A model generated the notes under the pieces. The model saw only the letters and a program-made list of their open reading frames with translations. It searched no databases and was not told where the DNA came from. From Brugia malayi (Eukaryota > Nematoda > Chromadorea > Rhabditida > Onchocercidae), in NCBI RefSeq assembly GCF_000002995.4, contig NW_025062479.1, positions 12,691,721 to 12,755,720 of the forward strand: a stretch of 64,000 bases of DNA, written 5' to 3'. Numbering within the stretch: position 1 is the first letter of the stretch; each line of letters starts with the position of its first letter. A program made the translations under genes and the position numbers. Below, piece by piece: positions 37,501-50,152 of the stretch.

Positions 37501-40500
37501 GAATGGTCGTGGAGAAACAGCTTTGGATGTTGGCAGAAACAAGTGCTTTTTTTTTTTTTTTTTTTTGAGATACATTTAGATTTGGAAACTTCTCTGAGGA
37601 GTGGAATTAAAAAAGTGACTGATTTTAATTCTGATTGCTGAATATCCCTTCGAAAATTTTGTTCAAGAACTGTGAATGTCTCGTTAATAATAACAGATCT
37701 TAAAATTTAGTACAAATTCAGCACAAAAATTATGGATTGTCTGAGACTCTTCGTTCACTCACCATCAATCGTTCTACCTCATTTAGGAGCTGTTTTGTAA
37801 ACAGTTTAGTCTTGCTTAGCTATTTTTTTTTTTAATTTCAAGAAGTTTACGATTAATTTTGGCTTTTCATCTAGGTATTAAAAATTCAAGTGTTGCAAAT
37901 CTCTTTAGTTTTGACCGTTTTGACTTCAGCTTTTAATGATTATTTTATAGGAAATGAATTTTAGTTCTTTCTGATCTTATGCAAGAGAAAGTATTAGTGG
38001 AACGACAGCAAATGACACCAGAAGAAAAGCAGCGTTTAGTCAATGTAATAAGTTTCGATGGTGGTGGAATAAGAGGCTTAATACTTTTGCAGGTATTTTT
38101 CGAATTAGTTCTTTCTGTTGATTTTATTTTTGCTGCTTTCTGTTGCTATAGGGGATTGTTTTCTCTTACCATCTGGTCCTTTAATTAAAGGAATAAGTAG
38201 TGAGCTGCTAAATATACTGCGTTGCCTTTCACAGAGCAGGTGTCTGTTTCAAAACATTGAAAAAAATCTTTCTTTCTGCAACGGCATTCAAGCATAAAAT
38301 GTCTAAGAAGTCTTATAATAATGTTTATATACATCTTGCTTGTTTATTCAAATTGGAGGTGTGTTGAAGAAGGCATGAATAACTGAGCCTACGATAAAAA
38401 ATAAGGAGTAAAATAAATTGAGTGGTTAAATATAGCAAATAAATGTAATAATCATAGAGAAAACCATTAATTATGTTAACCAACCTTTCCTTATCCCTTC
38501 GTTAATCGGCTTTTGCAGTGACCGCTCTCTTCGACAAAATTATTCTATTTCAGATATTGATGCATATTGAGAAATTGTTGGGTCATTCTGTTATGGAACA
38601 TTTTCAGTGGTTATGCGGAACTAGTACTGGAGCAGTGATCGCACTGGGACTAGCAAAAGGCTTGTTAATTTCAAGTCCAAAATTTTTGACATTTATATTA
38701 ATAAGTGTTATTTTCTCAACTTTTATATAAGTATACAAATTGTAAGTTCGCATAGTACTTTTTCTTCTCTTTCTCCTCCTGTTTAAAAAAAAAAAAAAGT
38801 CTCCTTGCAGGATATTCATTGAAGCATTGTCAAAATCTCTATCTACGCATAAAGGATGAACTATTTGTTGGTCGACGACCTTATTCAAACAAAATGATCG
38901 AAAGTTTTTTTTGTGAAATTTTTGGGGAGGAAACAGTAATGGCGCAGTTAAGATCCAAAAAGTATTCTTTAGTTTCATTTTTTAGAAAATTATTTTTTTT
39001 TGTATTTCCTTCTAAGTTTTACTGTACTTCTCTATTACTCAGCAATCATTTATAAGGTGCAATTTTTACTACTGATTTATTCGTGTAACACTGTCTTTAA
39101 ATTTCAAGGATCAATCTGCCTATCTCATAGATCACTAAATGATGGACCGATAAAAGATGTGAAAGAACGTAATTTAATTGCATAAGCAAAGTAAAAAAAT
39201 TAAGAAGGTTGACTTGTCTTTTGCTAATTTAGGAAAATCTGTAATAATGAAAAATTTATAAGACATGTTATGGTAGGGTTTTCTTTCAAATAACACTTTT
39301 GTTACAATTTATTTACTATCTTAAATGTTGTCATTTTAAATTGTAATACAAAAAATATTATTTATACATCATATTTGAGACAAATTATTTTCCTTTTCCT
39401 ATTTTCAGGGTTATTGTAACGGCTTCATGTGTACAAAAAAGCCCACCGCTGTTAAAACTCTTTCGCAATTATACTTTACCAGTTAGCAAAGCTGAAAACA
39501 AAGCTTTGGGATTTGATGATCCTGGTGAGAATTTAGTATGGAAATGTGCACGATATTCCAGGTTAGCCATGGATGCTTAATCACTTCATATATTTATTAA
39601 TCTATTGAAGTTATATATAAGAAATGTTTGAGGATATTTATGCGTAATAGATAACTGGATGTACATAATGGCTTGGATTTTTTTGTTGTAGGGTAAAGTC
39701 AGATCTTTCCGATGGTCAGCAAATATGAGTCATAATGCATCAGGTACTAAAAAAGCTAGAAATCTTCATGTTAGGCTTTATACTGGTCGAGATGATTTAT
39801 TTAGTTGTCAACGCGTGGTTTTACTATATACATGTTTACTGAAAATAGTAGAAATTGCTAGAATTAAGTTGCTTTGTAAATTCAAGCATTATATGATGAA
39901 GGAAGGATTTCTGATGGGTTAAGTATATAGATTACAGTGGTCCTAGTGTCAACATAGCGTGATGGTTTTAGATTGTAATATATTTTAACTTATAGTGCGG
40001 CATGTTATAACGTTATAATATGAAAATGGCTATTTATTTGTTGAAAAATTCTTTTTTTATTTCAAAAAAGCGTATGAAATTTGTTAATCACTTCATTACT
40101 TAATATCACTTTATACACATAAAAGAGATATACTCTTTAATTATACCTTTGTTATCTTGTCGATTGCAATTAACGGACGTGAAAAAAGGAAGAGAGAATT
40201 GTTGACTCGAAAAATGAAAGCTTTATATTTTTTTGCAATGATTATATTTTGTAGCGCTGCTCCAACGTTCTTTACACCGAAAGATAATTTTATTGATGGC
40301 GGATTAATATCGAATAATCCAACACTTGATCTTATGTCAGACATACATATTTATAACGCTGCATGCATGAAAGTGGCAAGTTATGGTTGAAATTTTTTTA
40401 ATTTCACATGTGGCATTTGTTAATAGATCATTTTATTGCTTGCTTATAAAATTATAGATCTTGGTGTTAAGTAATCACCAGAAATGTAGAAGCATTTCAT

Positions 40501-42063
40501 TTGCAGTCATTTAACAAAAGGATCCGAAACATTAAGTAACTTGTCCAACGGATTGGTGTCTTCATTTAAAATGATTCTCCTCCATATCTCCGGTGAAAAT
40601 GTTTAATTTCAGAAAAAAGAAACTGTACATATTGGTTGCATTGTATCATTGGGAACTGGTCGAGCGCCTCCTGAAGAGTTAGAAAGTATGAGATGGAATT
40701 TTAGTCTGCCTGGAGTCTTGTTGAAGGCGCATTTATGTTTCAGGATTTGATGAGTTTGAAAAATCTTCTTATAGGACAGGTCGGTTTATTCACATCTTTT
40801 CTGGATTTTTGGCATTTTGACTAAGTTCCACCAAGTTTTCTACGATTTTTTACACAATTTCTTTGTAAAAATAAGTTTTTATTATCTCTTAAAAGGCCAA
40901 AATTCTTTCATCTCTTCATTCTTTTTCTTCAAGCATGACATGAATTACTCGACTTATAAATTTTCTTATAGGGCACATTACTCGTTTATCTGGGTATTTC
41001 TAAGTCAATTTACTTCAAATTTCGCAATCCAGTTGTAGTGCAGTCTGAGATGGACCTGAAGAATATTTTCATACTTCTTTCTCTTTGCTTATTACATTAC
41101 AGCATTCATAACAGTTCGGATGCAGAAGAGAACGATATTGTTCAGAATTGATTGAATTAATTTGCTTGTACTCTGATGCAATTAACTCGTAAAAAAATGA
41201 CGTATTTACATCGCTACTTTATCATTAATATTAAGCCCATACTCTTTGATGAAATCTAGAACTTCCCGGCAATTTTTATAAGTTTTCAGAGCTCTAAGTC
41301 TTCGTAACGTCCTGTACACGAGCACAAACATTATGAAGTCTGAGATTATTTACCAAGCAGAACTGTTGTCCTGTTTGAAGTTCCAGTTATATACCCAAGT
41401 CTGATCCCGGCACCCTTCGATGTCGGAACGTCCCAAAAATAGTAAACTACGGAGAGCGCTCCGTTACCATTCACATCTGTCATATGCATCTAGACTATCT
41501 CATGATATTGTGTGGGTTGCTCATGGAGGTTCAAAGGTCAATCATAAGATGTAATGAACATTAAATGAAAAAAGAGTAGATAAGAAGAGAAAAGCTCACC
41601 ATAATGATAGACAACAATCTATCGAGTGCAAAGTTCTAACCAGTATCATTCAGCTGTCATCTTACGGTATAACTAGTACTGAATTTATATTACAGATTAC
41701 AGCTTCCAATGGACCATGTGTGACACGTGCACGTTCTTGGGCTCATGATCAATGTATCCCATTTTTTCGCTTTTCGCCATCTCTTTCGTCACATGTAGAA
41801 CTCGATGAAACGAATGATCAAGTAATCGTTGGCTTCTTATGGGACACGGAGGTACGTAAACGTATAATTTTTTTTGTACATTTATCATTTGTAATTTGTG
41901 CATTTATCAGACAGAATTCATTAAGAGTATTAATAGTATGAACTGTCTTGAAAACGCTGTAACTGGGTTAACACAAAGCATAATGTCCTATCTGGCATTT
42001 TCGGCACCAGAAAATGAAAAGTCCTGTAGCTTAAGCTTTTTATGTGATTTCGAATATCATTGA
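34569..42063 (+). CDS. PLA2G6: Ankyrin-repeat calcium-independent phospholipase A2 (iPLA2-beta type)
   Basis: The enzyme hydrolyses fatty acyl esters of phospholipids with a Ser-Asp dyad in a patatin fold. Exons: 34569-34709, 34938-35148, 35253-35511, 35940-36114, 36214-36416, 36577-36670, 36954-37145, 37442-37542, 37843-37874, 37965-38092, 38554-38659, 38811-38961, 39409-39561, 40255-40372, 40613-40779, 41696-41851, 41911-42063. Ankyrin repeats fill the middle ([43 protein letters not shown]). The catalytic half shows the oxyanion loop SFDGGGIRG, the nucleophile motif [12 protein letters not shown], the linker LFRNYTLP, and the catalytic Asp in [14 protein letters not shown]. All junctions agree in phase except inside 40613-40779, where the reading frame shifts near 40690-40705. 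The 35511 donor is weak, and the exon 3 segment 35309-35366 looks like a small intron but is needed for frame. The last exon has no strong family match. Confidence 0.88.
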
Positions 42064-43857
42064 AACATGCATCATCTGAATAGAGTTGTCTCAAGTCCCT
42101 GGCTCTCTTATCCTGAAATGGCTAATTTTTGTTGCTTTAATATTTTAAAAATTGGAACTAGACTCAGTAGCACTTAAATCATGTTTATAAAGTAGGATTC
42201 ATTATAATCGCATACATTACTGCTTATTTACTTCCGTTTAACAATCAATATTTCTTAGAAATATTTGCGCACCGATGGAAGACAAGACATGGAAATCCTA
42301 GCAGAGTATCTCAGATCATCCTAAAGCTTTACCTCATTTTATTGTATGGAAGTCTGCACATATAAGCTTCATGTTTTCAACAGTTTTATTTTAATAGTTT
42401 GTAAAGATTACAGCATGTGCTCGATAGTTTGCTTCCTTTGAACAAGCAATTATAAGAAATATTTCAAAATACTGAAAAAGTTTGTGCGTTCGAGTGGTTT
42501 GAGGCCAGTGCAAAAAGAAAAGTCTTTGCTCATTGAAAAGACGAACCCACGTGAAATTTGAAAGCAAGTAGTGGCACTACTTGCTTTCAAATTTGGAATT
42601 CTATTCTATTCCACTACTTATGTTTTTTAATAAATTCTAATATTGTCACCAGCGTGGTAAATTGCCGTCCTCTTGAAAGATGTAAATATCATGAAGAATT
42701 GATTGTAGCATTAAAAAAATAGGCCCGGTCATACATACATACAAAATAGGCTGTAAACATTATGAAAACTTGATTATTAACACTGCAAATTGACAAAAAT
42801 GATTTACAAGATTATAAATATAATGCAAACTAACAAATATCACATAATTCATCAATCTGACTGGCTGTAAAAACAGTGTAAGACATTATGTACCACTGTT
42901 AGATGTGGAGAGGATTGTCTGAGTTATTATCGTAATCAATCATATAATTAGTAGACGCCATAGATCAACTGCTGCTGTTATTGTTTGCACTCGTAGATGA
43001 TCTGCGTTACGACTAAGCTGTATCTCATATGAATATTCGTATGATTTTTTATTTGCGAAATTCACTACAACTAGTTCTCTCCGTTTGGAAAACAAGATAG
43101 GGCTTTCTTGCAAACAAGCTCATCTCCTTGTTCTGATAGGGAGTGTCGAATATTTTAATTAATATTTTTAAAAATTTTCTCTGAACTATTAAGGACGATT
43201 ATACCTACTTTTCCTAAAGGAAAAATATTATTTATCACAGTGGAAATAAATCAATATTTTGCGAGATCAAAAAAAAAAAAAAATGACTGAAAATTCCAAA
43301 TGAAATCAGAAAAGCAGCAAGTAAGCTACAGGTTAGTAGCAAGACGAATTGTCAGTGCCTTGGGATTCCTTAGTATTATACTATGTCATTGAGTTAGGAC
43401 AATACTAAATAAGTTGAAAAGTTAAAACTGAGAAACCAGATAAACATAAGTGAAGAACAAAATTATAAATGCATATTGTAAACACAAGTAAAAATCGGAA
43501 AGCTATTACATATCTTTCGAATAAGACGAAAATAAATTTCGAGCAACATCTGCAGTTAACTGATTTGGAAAACAAAGCAACGGGACAATGAAGTTCACCG
43601 CCCAATAATGACCAAATATCATCCTTAACCTGGAAAGAGAAGTATAGCGGTAGCATTTACAATCCTTTTGTTTTCCATCTCCAAATTCTTGGAAAACTTC
43701 ACTCCAGGCTGATCCAAGTTCTACTTATAAAACTTGAATTTTGACATTCCGACATCCTTTTTCTCACACACTATTGCGAAACTGAATGTTTCTTTTTTCT
43801 CTGTAAAGTGACACCAAAAACTGCCCTACAGCCTTTTGATACTGGCCTTCACAATAG
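42064..43857. other. Intergenic downstream of PLA2G6
   Basis: About 1.8 kb with no gene recognised. It contains a 41-base palindrome (42554-42594) and an A-run near 43269-43283. A minus-strand ORF at 43405-43656 has no family features. Confidence 0.5.
42554..42594. repeat. 41-base near-perfect palindrome
   Basis: Arms AAATTTGAAAGCAAGTAGTG (42554-42573) and its exact reverse complement (42575-42594) are separated by a single G. On RNA or single-stranded DNA this would fold into a hairpin of about 19 pairs with a 3-base loop. Confidence 0.95.
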
Positions 43858-44260
43858 ATCTCACGATATCGTGTGGGTTGCTTCGTGGAAGTTCAAAGGT
43901 CAACCGGAGGAAAAAACGAAAATTGAAGGAAGACTAGATAAAAAAAAGCTTATCATAATGATAGAAGACAGACAACAATCTTCCGAGTGCGAATTTCTAA
44001 ATAATTGTCATCAATCTATCACCTCAGAGTATAACTAGTACTGAATTTATGTTACAAATTAAATTTCATGCGTGTTCATGGGCTCATAATTTTGGCGTTT
44101 CGTCATCTCCAAAATTCATTGATGAAACGAGTAATCAAGTAATCGTTGGCTTCCTGTGTACTGTATTGTATAAACTGTACGTAAACATGCAATTTATATA
44201 CTTATTAGAGAGAATTTATTAATTTGAACTGTTTTGAGAACGCCATGATTGGATCAACAT
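43858..44260 (+). pseudogene. Decayed partial duplicate of the PLA2G6 3' end
   Basis: This stretch matches 41497-41965 with substitutions and gaps. Shared landmarks are the intron segment containing GTGTGGGTTGC, TTCAAAGGTCAA and TAACTAGTACTGAATTTAT, then the exon piece ATCAAGTAATCGTTGGCTTC and the last-exon piece GAACTGT.TTGA.AACGC. In this copy the acceptor before the penultimate exon reads CAA instead of CAG, about 30 bases of exon are missing around 44100, and the frame is lost. It is about 2.3 kb downstream of the parent in the same orientation, so it is a tandem duplication remnant, not a processed copy (intron sequence is included). Confidence 0.8.
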
Positions 44261-44347
44261 AGGGAACAGAAAATAAAGGTATAACAGTGAGTGTCGACTT
44301 TATGATGAAAGCTTTAAGAAACTTCAAGCGAATCAATAATAGAAATG

Positions 44348-47328
44348 CTACACGTTGGTCGATAAGTAGTGCAATTTGAGACTAGATTACCATAAAGGAA
44401 TAAATAAAATAATAGAGTATTTAACAATAAAAAGAAAACGATAATAACGACAACAAGAACTACTTTTGTTAGCTTCATACCTTTCTGAATAAGTTTCACC
44501 ATCACCATGCAATTCAATTTTTCTGCTTAATGTGTGATAATCGTACATCGTATAACCATTTAATGTATAAAACATCTAAAATCATACAAACTTATTAAGC
44601 AAGTTTTTTTCTAAATAAAATTTTAGAAATGGCTTTGAATCAATTGAAATAACAACGATTTGACGACAATGATAAAGTGGTATTCAAAAAATCAAGATTT
44701 CATTCCGCAGCATACTTGTATATCTCAAACAAGCACAATAATGAGAAAAATCAAATCAAAAACACAGGAGCTGGAAAATTAAACTTCACCTGTGAACCAA
44801 AAAAGATAAGCGCAACAACGGAGATGGCCATGCATATGCTGAATAAAACACAAATAGCTGTGTTGGTAAATATTTCATAGGAAATAATCCACCGAAGGAC
44901 AGCAACCGGTGCCAGAAGCTTTAACCAACCAAATGGGTAAATATTAAAATCCATGTACCGCAGCAAATACATCAGATTGTAAAATGAACCTACCGCAGCA
45001 CCAATACTTGCCCATAGGACAAAAACGATGAAAAAACGCTAAAACTGCTTTATTAAGAACAATCAAATCAAAATATGAAAAGTGACAGGAAATAAAATGA
45101 GTAGTTCATAATGACAGGAAATAAAATGAGTAGTTGATAATAGTAATAATAATGGTCGCTGACAATAAAGTCCAGTCAGTAATGATAATAGCTTTTTGAA
45201 TATGTTACTCTATTAATTTTGTAAACTTATAAAATTAATGCATTTCTGCTTGAGTAATTGAGCGTATTACACAAACCGTTTTCCACGGAGTACATGCAAC
45301 AATGACTAAAATAGATTTATAAAATGATAAACAAAATGAGCAACACCATTCCATACTTTTTAATTTTCAACATCTTTCATCTTAAGTGTCTGCAAAATTT
45401 CTTTTCCATTAGCTAACCTGATTAGCAATTCCAACACAAGCACCCGTTACGAAGCAATGATGATCTTTTCTCAGAATGCACATATTACAGAGTTTGCAGT
45501 GATGACTCCTTAGTGGTGCTATTCGATTACATTCTAAACAGTATTTACCAGCACCTTTCACGGTTGTCAAAACTGCAACGCCTTGCAACCAACGCTGTGG
45601 ATCATTACGCCTAAAATGATGATTATATTTGCGAAATCCAATCAGCTCATTTGACAGAATTAAGAAAATTAGTCTTAATTTTACGAACTAAATTTATAAA
45701 GTAATTCTGTGGAACTGATTCAATTATGAGTACCACCACTTCATTCTGTCGCATGAATAGTACTACCGAGACAAACTACAAATCGCGATTCTTATACACT
45801 ACACAATTCTGTAACATGTTTTTCTACCGATACCGAAGCTTAAGTTCAATTTCATTAATGTTGGATCTGAAGCTTAAGTTCAATGCTGTTAATGTTAGAA
45901 CCTAAATAATGAATACCTGCTATAAATGATGAATAGAAGAAAATTGACGAGCAATTCCAAAATGATGACAATACCAAAACAATTTGCCTGAGCACACTGA
46001 TCAGGCTGATAAGTTGCTGGACATGTATAGAACAATATTAGAAAGTAGATACCAAAGATTAATAATAGCGTATAAACAACACCAGCAATATTGGCACATT
46101 CATACACTCCCCATGTCTTTAGCCGCATATCGTCTTGGAAATTCGATTCCTAATATTTAAATATTGGACGATTCATTTACACCTCATTATTTCGAAAAGA
46201 AGGTACCCTACATATGATAATATACAACACCACTATCATTTAAGGAATTGAAGCGAGATATATTACCTGGAGCAAATTAGTTCCCCATCCCTGCCTCACC
46301 ACTATCATGTTTCATTTCATCATATATAAAAGCATGACTGCTGACAGTAACCAACCTTACCTCAGGTCTTTGCCGCTCTCAGATCTTTAAAATTAAAAGG
46401 TCCAAGTTATACTCTAACTCCCCAATCCTGTCGTTTCGATTTACCTTCTACAAAAATTGCAGGTTATCCAAAATGCTCCATATTTTTCAAGTCGCTCGTC
46501 TGTTCCTATTGAATGTCTCGAATCTTCCAAAGGATCTATTAACTGACCTTATGCACAAACTCCCGACAAAACAATAACAGACAGTTTGTACTGGTTGTCG
46601 AGATTACCAAGTGCCATGATCCGAAACCTAGAAACTTTATCAAGCAATCCCAATATCCGAGTCATCTCTCAATTCGGCTTTTCCTCTGGTACCGCTCACA
46701 ACTAAAACACCACTGAGCTACAAGTTCCATCAGATAAAGCACAACCTATAAGCACTCTCTGAAGCTTTGCAGCTTAAAACGTCAAAAACTTAACAGGTTA
46801 TCAGCAAGTGAACACATTTGAAATTTATTCCAACTGTAATAAATGTTAAATTTAACCCAAGGTTCTAATCACTAAAATTATACCCCAACTCAACTATACT
46901 TTCAATCTACAGTATCCTATGTTTCAAATACATCATATATATATCACAACAATAAGATCATTTGTACATTGCTTTTAAAGTTTATGGAGACCATGTATAA
47001 CAGCACTCATAAATACACTATATTATTGAATCACCAAAAAACTAAATATTTTTCAACTTAATAAAGTAATAAGGAAATTAACAGGTTAGAAAGTTAGAAA
47101 ATATTTGTCAACTACGTCCATAAACACAACTCGTCCAAGTAAAAATTAAAAGATAAAAGAGATATATTTTTTTTTAGTTTTTCCTTTTCAAAACAAGAAA
47201 CATACAAAATATTTACCAAAAAGTACCAAAGATGCAATAATATAGTAAGTACCCGAGTATCCGAGCGTAACATATAGAAAAAAATTACAATGGATGTATA
47301 TCTTTCTACGCCATGCTGAGTATTGCAT
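44348..47328 (-). CDS. DHHC palmitoyltransferase resembling ZDHHC24
   Basis: DHHC enzymes attach palmitate to cysteine on membrane-facing proteins. Six exons join in phase to about 299 residues: 47217-47328, 45917-46133, 45418-45610, 44790-45038, 44481-44575, 44348-44381. The zinc-binding cysteine-rich domain is in exon 3: CLECNRIAPLRSHHCKLCNM followed by CILRKDHHCFVTGACVG, with the DHHC active site intact. Two hydrophobic spans precede it (GYSGTYYIIASLVLF; VVYTLLLIFGIYFLILF and VIILELLVNFLLFIIY) and more follow in exon 4, matching the multi-span DHHC topology. CILRKDHHC-F-TGACVG and the short tail fit the ZDHHC24/22 branch best, so I leave the symbol blank. The exon 1/2 junction has an equally consistent alternative (47227 to 46149), and the frame is also open upstream of the chosen ATG. 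Confidence 0.83.
45083..45140. repeat. Two-copy 29-base tandem repeat
   Basis: TGACAGGAAATAAAATGAGT plus nine bases is repeated once with a single difference, in the intron between DHHC exons 3 and 4. Confidence 0.9.
45835..45902. repeat. Two-copy 34-base tandem repeat
   Basis: The unit starting GAAGCTTAAGTTCAAT is present at 45835-45868 and 45869-45902 with a few differences. It lies in the intron between DHHC exons 2 and 3. Confidence 0.85.
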
Positions 47329-48200
47329 CTTTTCAGTGTAATCTATTCTTAATAGTGATAACAACAAAATGGCAGTGGACAAAGAAAGCACGAAAAAAAT
47401 TTTCCTGGTGATTTTGTCACAAAGACTAAAAATGGATCAAATAACGTAGTATTCAAACATGTTTAATCTCATTTATACGACTGATTTGAATTACAACAGC
47501 GAAAAAAATCTTAGATATGACAATTCAATAAATACATCTATAAAACATACGACAAAAAAAAATACGAAGACATAATGACGCTCAAATTTCATCACATGTG
47601 ACCTCGTGTATAAGTAAGCCCTATCGATAGCCAAATCAACTAGTAACTTAGCAAGAAAGTTTGACCTAAGTTTTGTTTGGAAAACTGTTGCATCGCCATC
47701 CGCAGATGCATCACATCGGATTTATTTATAAAATACTCAATGATCAACCTCCAAAAAGCTGAATGGCACTTGCAGTAGTATTTGGCATAACAATCCCAAC
47801 AGTATGTTAAACAGCATAAATCAACTTGTTATTTCATGACTAATTATCTACCAAATGTATCTCCAAACAATTTCTAGTGCTTTCGTTTTTTGTAAATCTG
47901 ACTTATAGAATACGTGAATAATTATCCGGACAAATACATACAGTGCCAAGTCACTTCTAAATTTAACATTTTTCGAAAGAAGCAAAAGATTTCATTCCTT
48001 TAAGCATTTATTTTTGTCATCGCCAGTTCAATTGAATCGAAATTAAATGATAATAAAATTGTATGATAAGAATTATTTGGAAACCCTAAAATACAATGAA
48101 CACGATAATATATTCTACCTTTTTTAATCTGAATGAATGATTGTCCTTTTTTCCCGCCACTTTAACCAACTTCTGGCATTATCAGATGCGAATTTAATTG
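47329..48200. other. Intergenic between the DHHC gene and ANKRD49
   Basis: About 870 bases. It holds the 5' flank of the DHHC gene and the 3' flank of ANKRD49. A minus-strand AATAAA at 48006-48011, about 190 bases past the ANKRD49 stop, could be its polyadenylation signal. Nothing else recognised. Confidence 0.5.
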
Positions 48201-50152
48201 CTAAGGTTTGCTGAAGTAACGCATCAGCATCTCGGTAATTTTGGCTGACGTCCTTTCTGCAACCCGTAAGGGTGAATCACCAGAATTCGATACTGCTGCA
48301 GCATCAATACCTGAAAACACTATTCTTATATAAGTGAGAATTAACAAATCATTTTATTGAATTAACCTATTTAATTTAATTTGACTCTATTTTCACAGGT
48401 AACGATAGGAGATTTTTTTTAATCCCAATTATTGCATAATGCCATAACAAATGCGGATACTTTTTCCTAAAAATTTATTACTCATTTTCTTTACATATAA
48501 AGCTAAAATGCACAGTAATATCCTATCATATTATACTCGTCATCTTAGATATACACAAAAGTCTTTTATAATTGAATTATTTCTCATTTCTTATGAAATT
48601 TCCATTATACTTTGTACAAGGAATGCATATTCATTTGTGTTTCTTGTGTGTGTGTGTGCATATCAATTATGAATGCAGAATGCATAATGAAAGTTTTCTG
48701 TTCCAGACACCAAGCAAAAATCCCAAAATTAACTTATACAGCATAACAGGAAATAAAACCTGGTGCTTCAAGAAGATAGCGAACTGTTGTAAGAACACGA
48801 TCTTCTGATTGATTCGACGTGATCGCAAGATGTAATGGTGTAAGATTGCCGTGCGAACGACTGTTAACATCAACGCCATGACGAAGCAACAACGCTACAA
48901 CTTCACACATCGACCACGTTGCTGCGCAATGTAACACCGTCCAACCATCATTCGTATTCCATTCCGGATTAGCTCCAATCGATAGTAAGTATCCGACAAT
49001 GTCAGTATGTCCACTGTAAGCAGCTCGATGCAATGCCGTATACCCGTCCACATCGCGAGCCTATTAAAGAAATTAGCACTTCTATCGTGCAATCTATATA
49101 TAGAACTAGCAAACGTTAAAATTTAATGATAAAAATAAGTAATTTTTTTATTTATACTTGTTACTTTTTTTTTCATCCCACTACAGATGAGTGGAACAAA
49201 GGCCAGAAAGATATCTGGTCACGGATAACACTTTTTCTCATAATTTCTTTTAAAATCTTGCATAAATTAGCAGTGGTGATACTATACTGTTGTTGGAATG
49301 AAAAGTTTCAATTCTCATCTCACTCCTTCTTGCCTCGCTTCAACTCACAAATTCTTTTCAACAATAACAGAGTGCCAAAATTTATAGTGTGTGGTACTTC
49401 CCAATTAGTTCTAGTGGTAGAGCCACTATTCATCTATCAAAGTGCATTTTAATCTTAATTTCTTTTCACAAAACTAGAGAAACTCGAACCGATAGCAAAG
49501 ACGGATTATTTTCGATCAAATCTTTAAGCGATTCCAAATTACCATCTTCAGCTGCAGTCAATACTTGCTCTTTTGGATCATTCATATCCTTAGCCAAGAT
49601 GCCATCATCATCGTCATCGTCCCAACGAGATGGAAGTTTTCGTTTATTATCGCGTATCTTTGCCATTAGCTTTGACTGCCTTGTAAACTGCAAAGATGAG
49701 ACTGCAGCTACAAAGATTTCGTTTTATTCCACTGCATCAGATAAAAAAAAAAGCGCACCAACTATGTATCACAAGATGTTCCAATTACTTCGAAACTGCT
49801 TTAGAAACCAAAATCAGGATTATCTATTTGAATTTCTATCCTATGTGACTATTCATAAAAACTGACAAAGGGCTGTGCAATATTGCAGAGTACAAATTAA
49901 CTTTGAAACGATCTTGCTGAATCCAGTCATACGTTTATACAATAAAGTTCAAATGATACATACATCAATGACAGATGGAATAGTATCCTCCATTTCAGCG
50001 GCATTATTACCATCAAAATCTTCGAAACTTTGGCAAAGTGTTGACGAAGTGGCGGTCGACATGGATGATCCCGGTCGGTTATGCTCATAATCAGTTGTAA
50101 CTGTACTGGAATGGATTTCCATCGGTTCCTCATTTTCCGAATCGACCATCAT
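48201..50152 (-). CDS. ANKRD49: Ankyrin repeat domain protein 49
   Basis: ANKRD49 is a small nuclear or cytosolic ankyrin protein; its biochemical partner is poorly defined. Four exons join exactly to 265 residues: 49964-50152, 49490-49687, 48760-49060, 48201-48310. Family features in order are a Ser/Glu-rich N-terminus, the acidic SRWDDDDDDGI box, LTAAEDGNLESLKDLIENNP, then ankyrin repeats DGYTALHRAAYSGHTDIVGY, DGWTVLHCAATWSMCEV and GNLTPLHLAITSNQSED, and a last helix ending MRYFSKP. Length is close to the 239 residues of the vertebrate protein. The exon 2 donor could be 49490 (used) or nine bases later; both keep frame. The start is the first of two adjacent ATGs. Confidence 0.9.

Noticed and set aside
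39690..39922. Possible additional PLA2G6 exon (ORF with [16 protein letters not shown])
   Set aside because: The exons at 39409-39561 and 40255-40372 join directly in phase and match the family without it.
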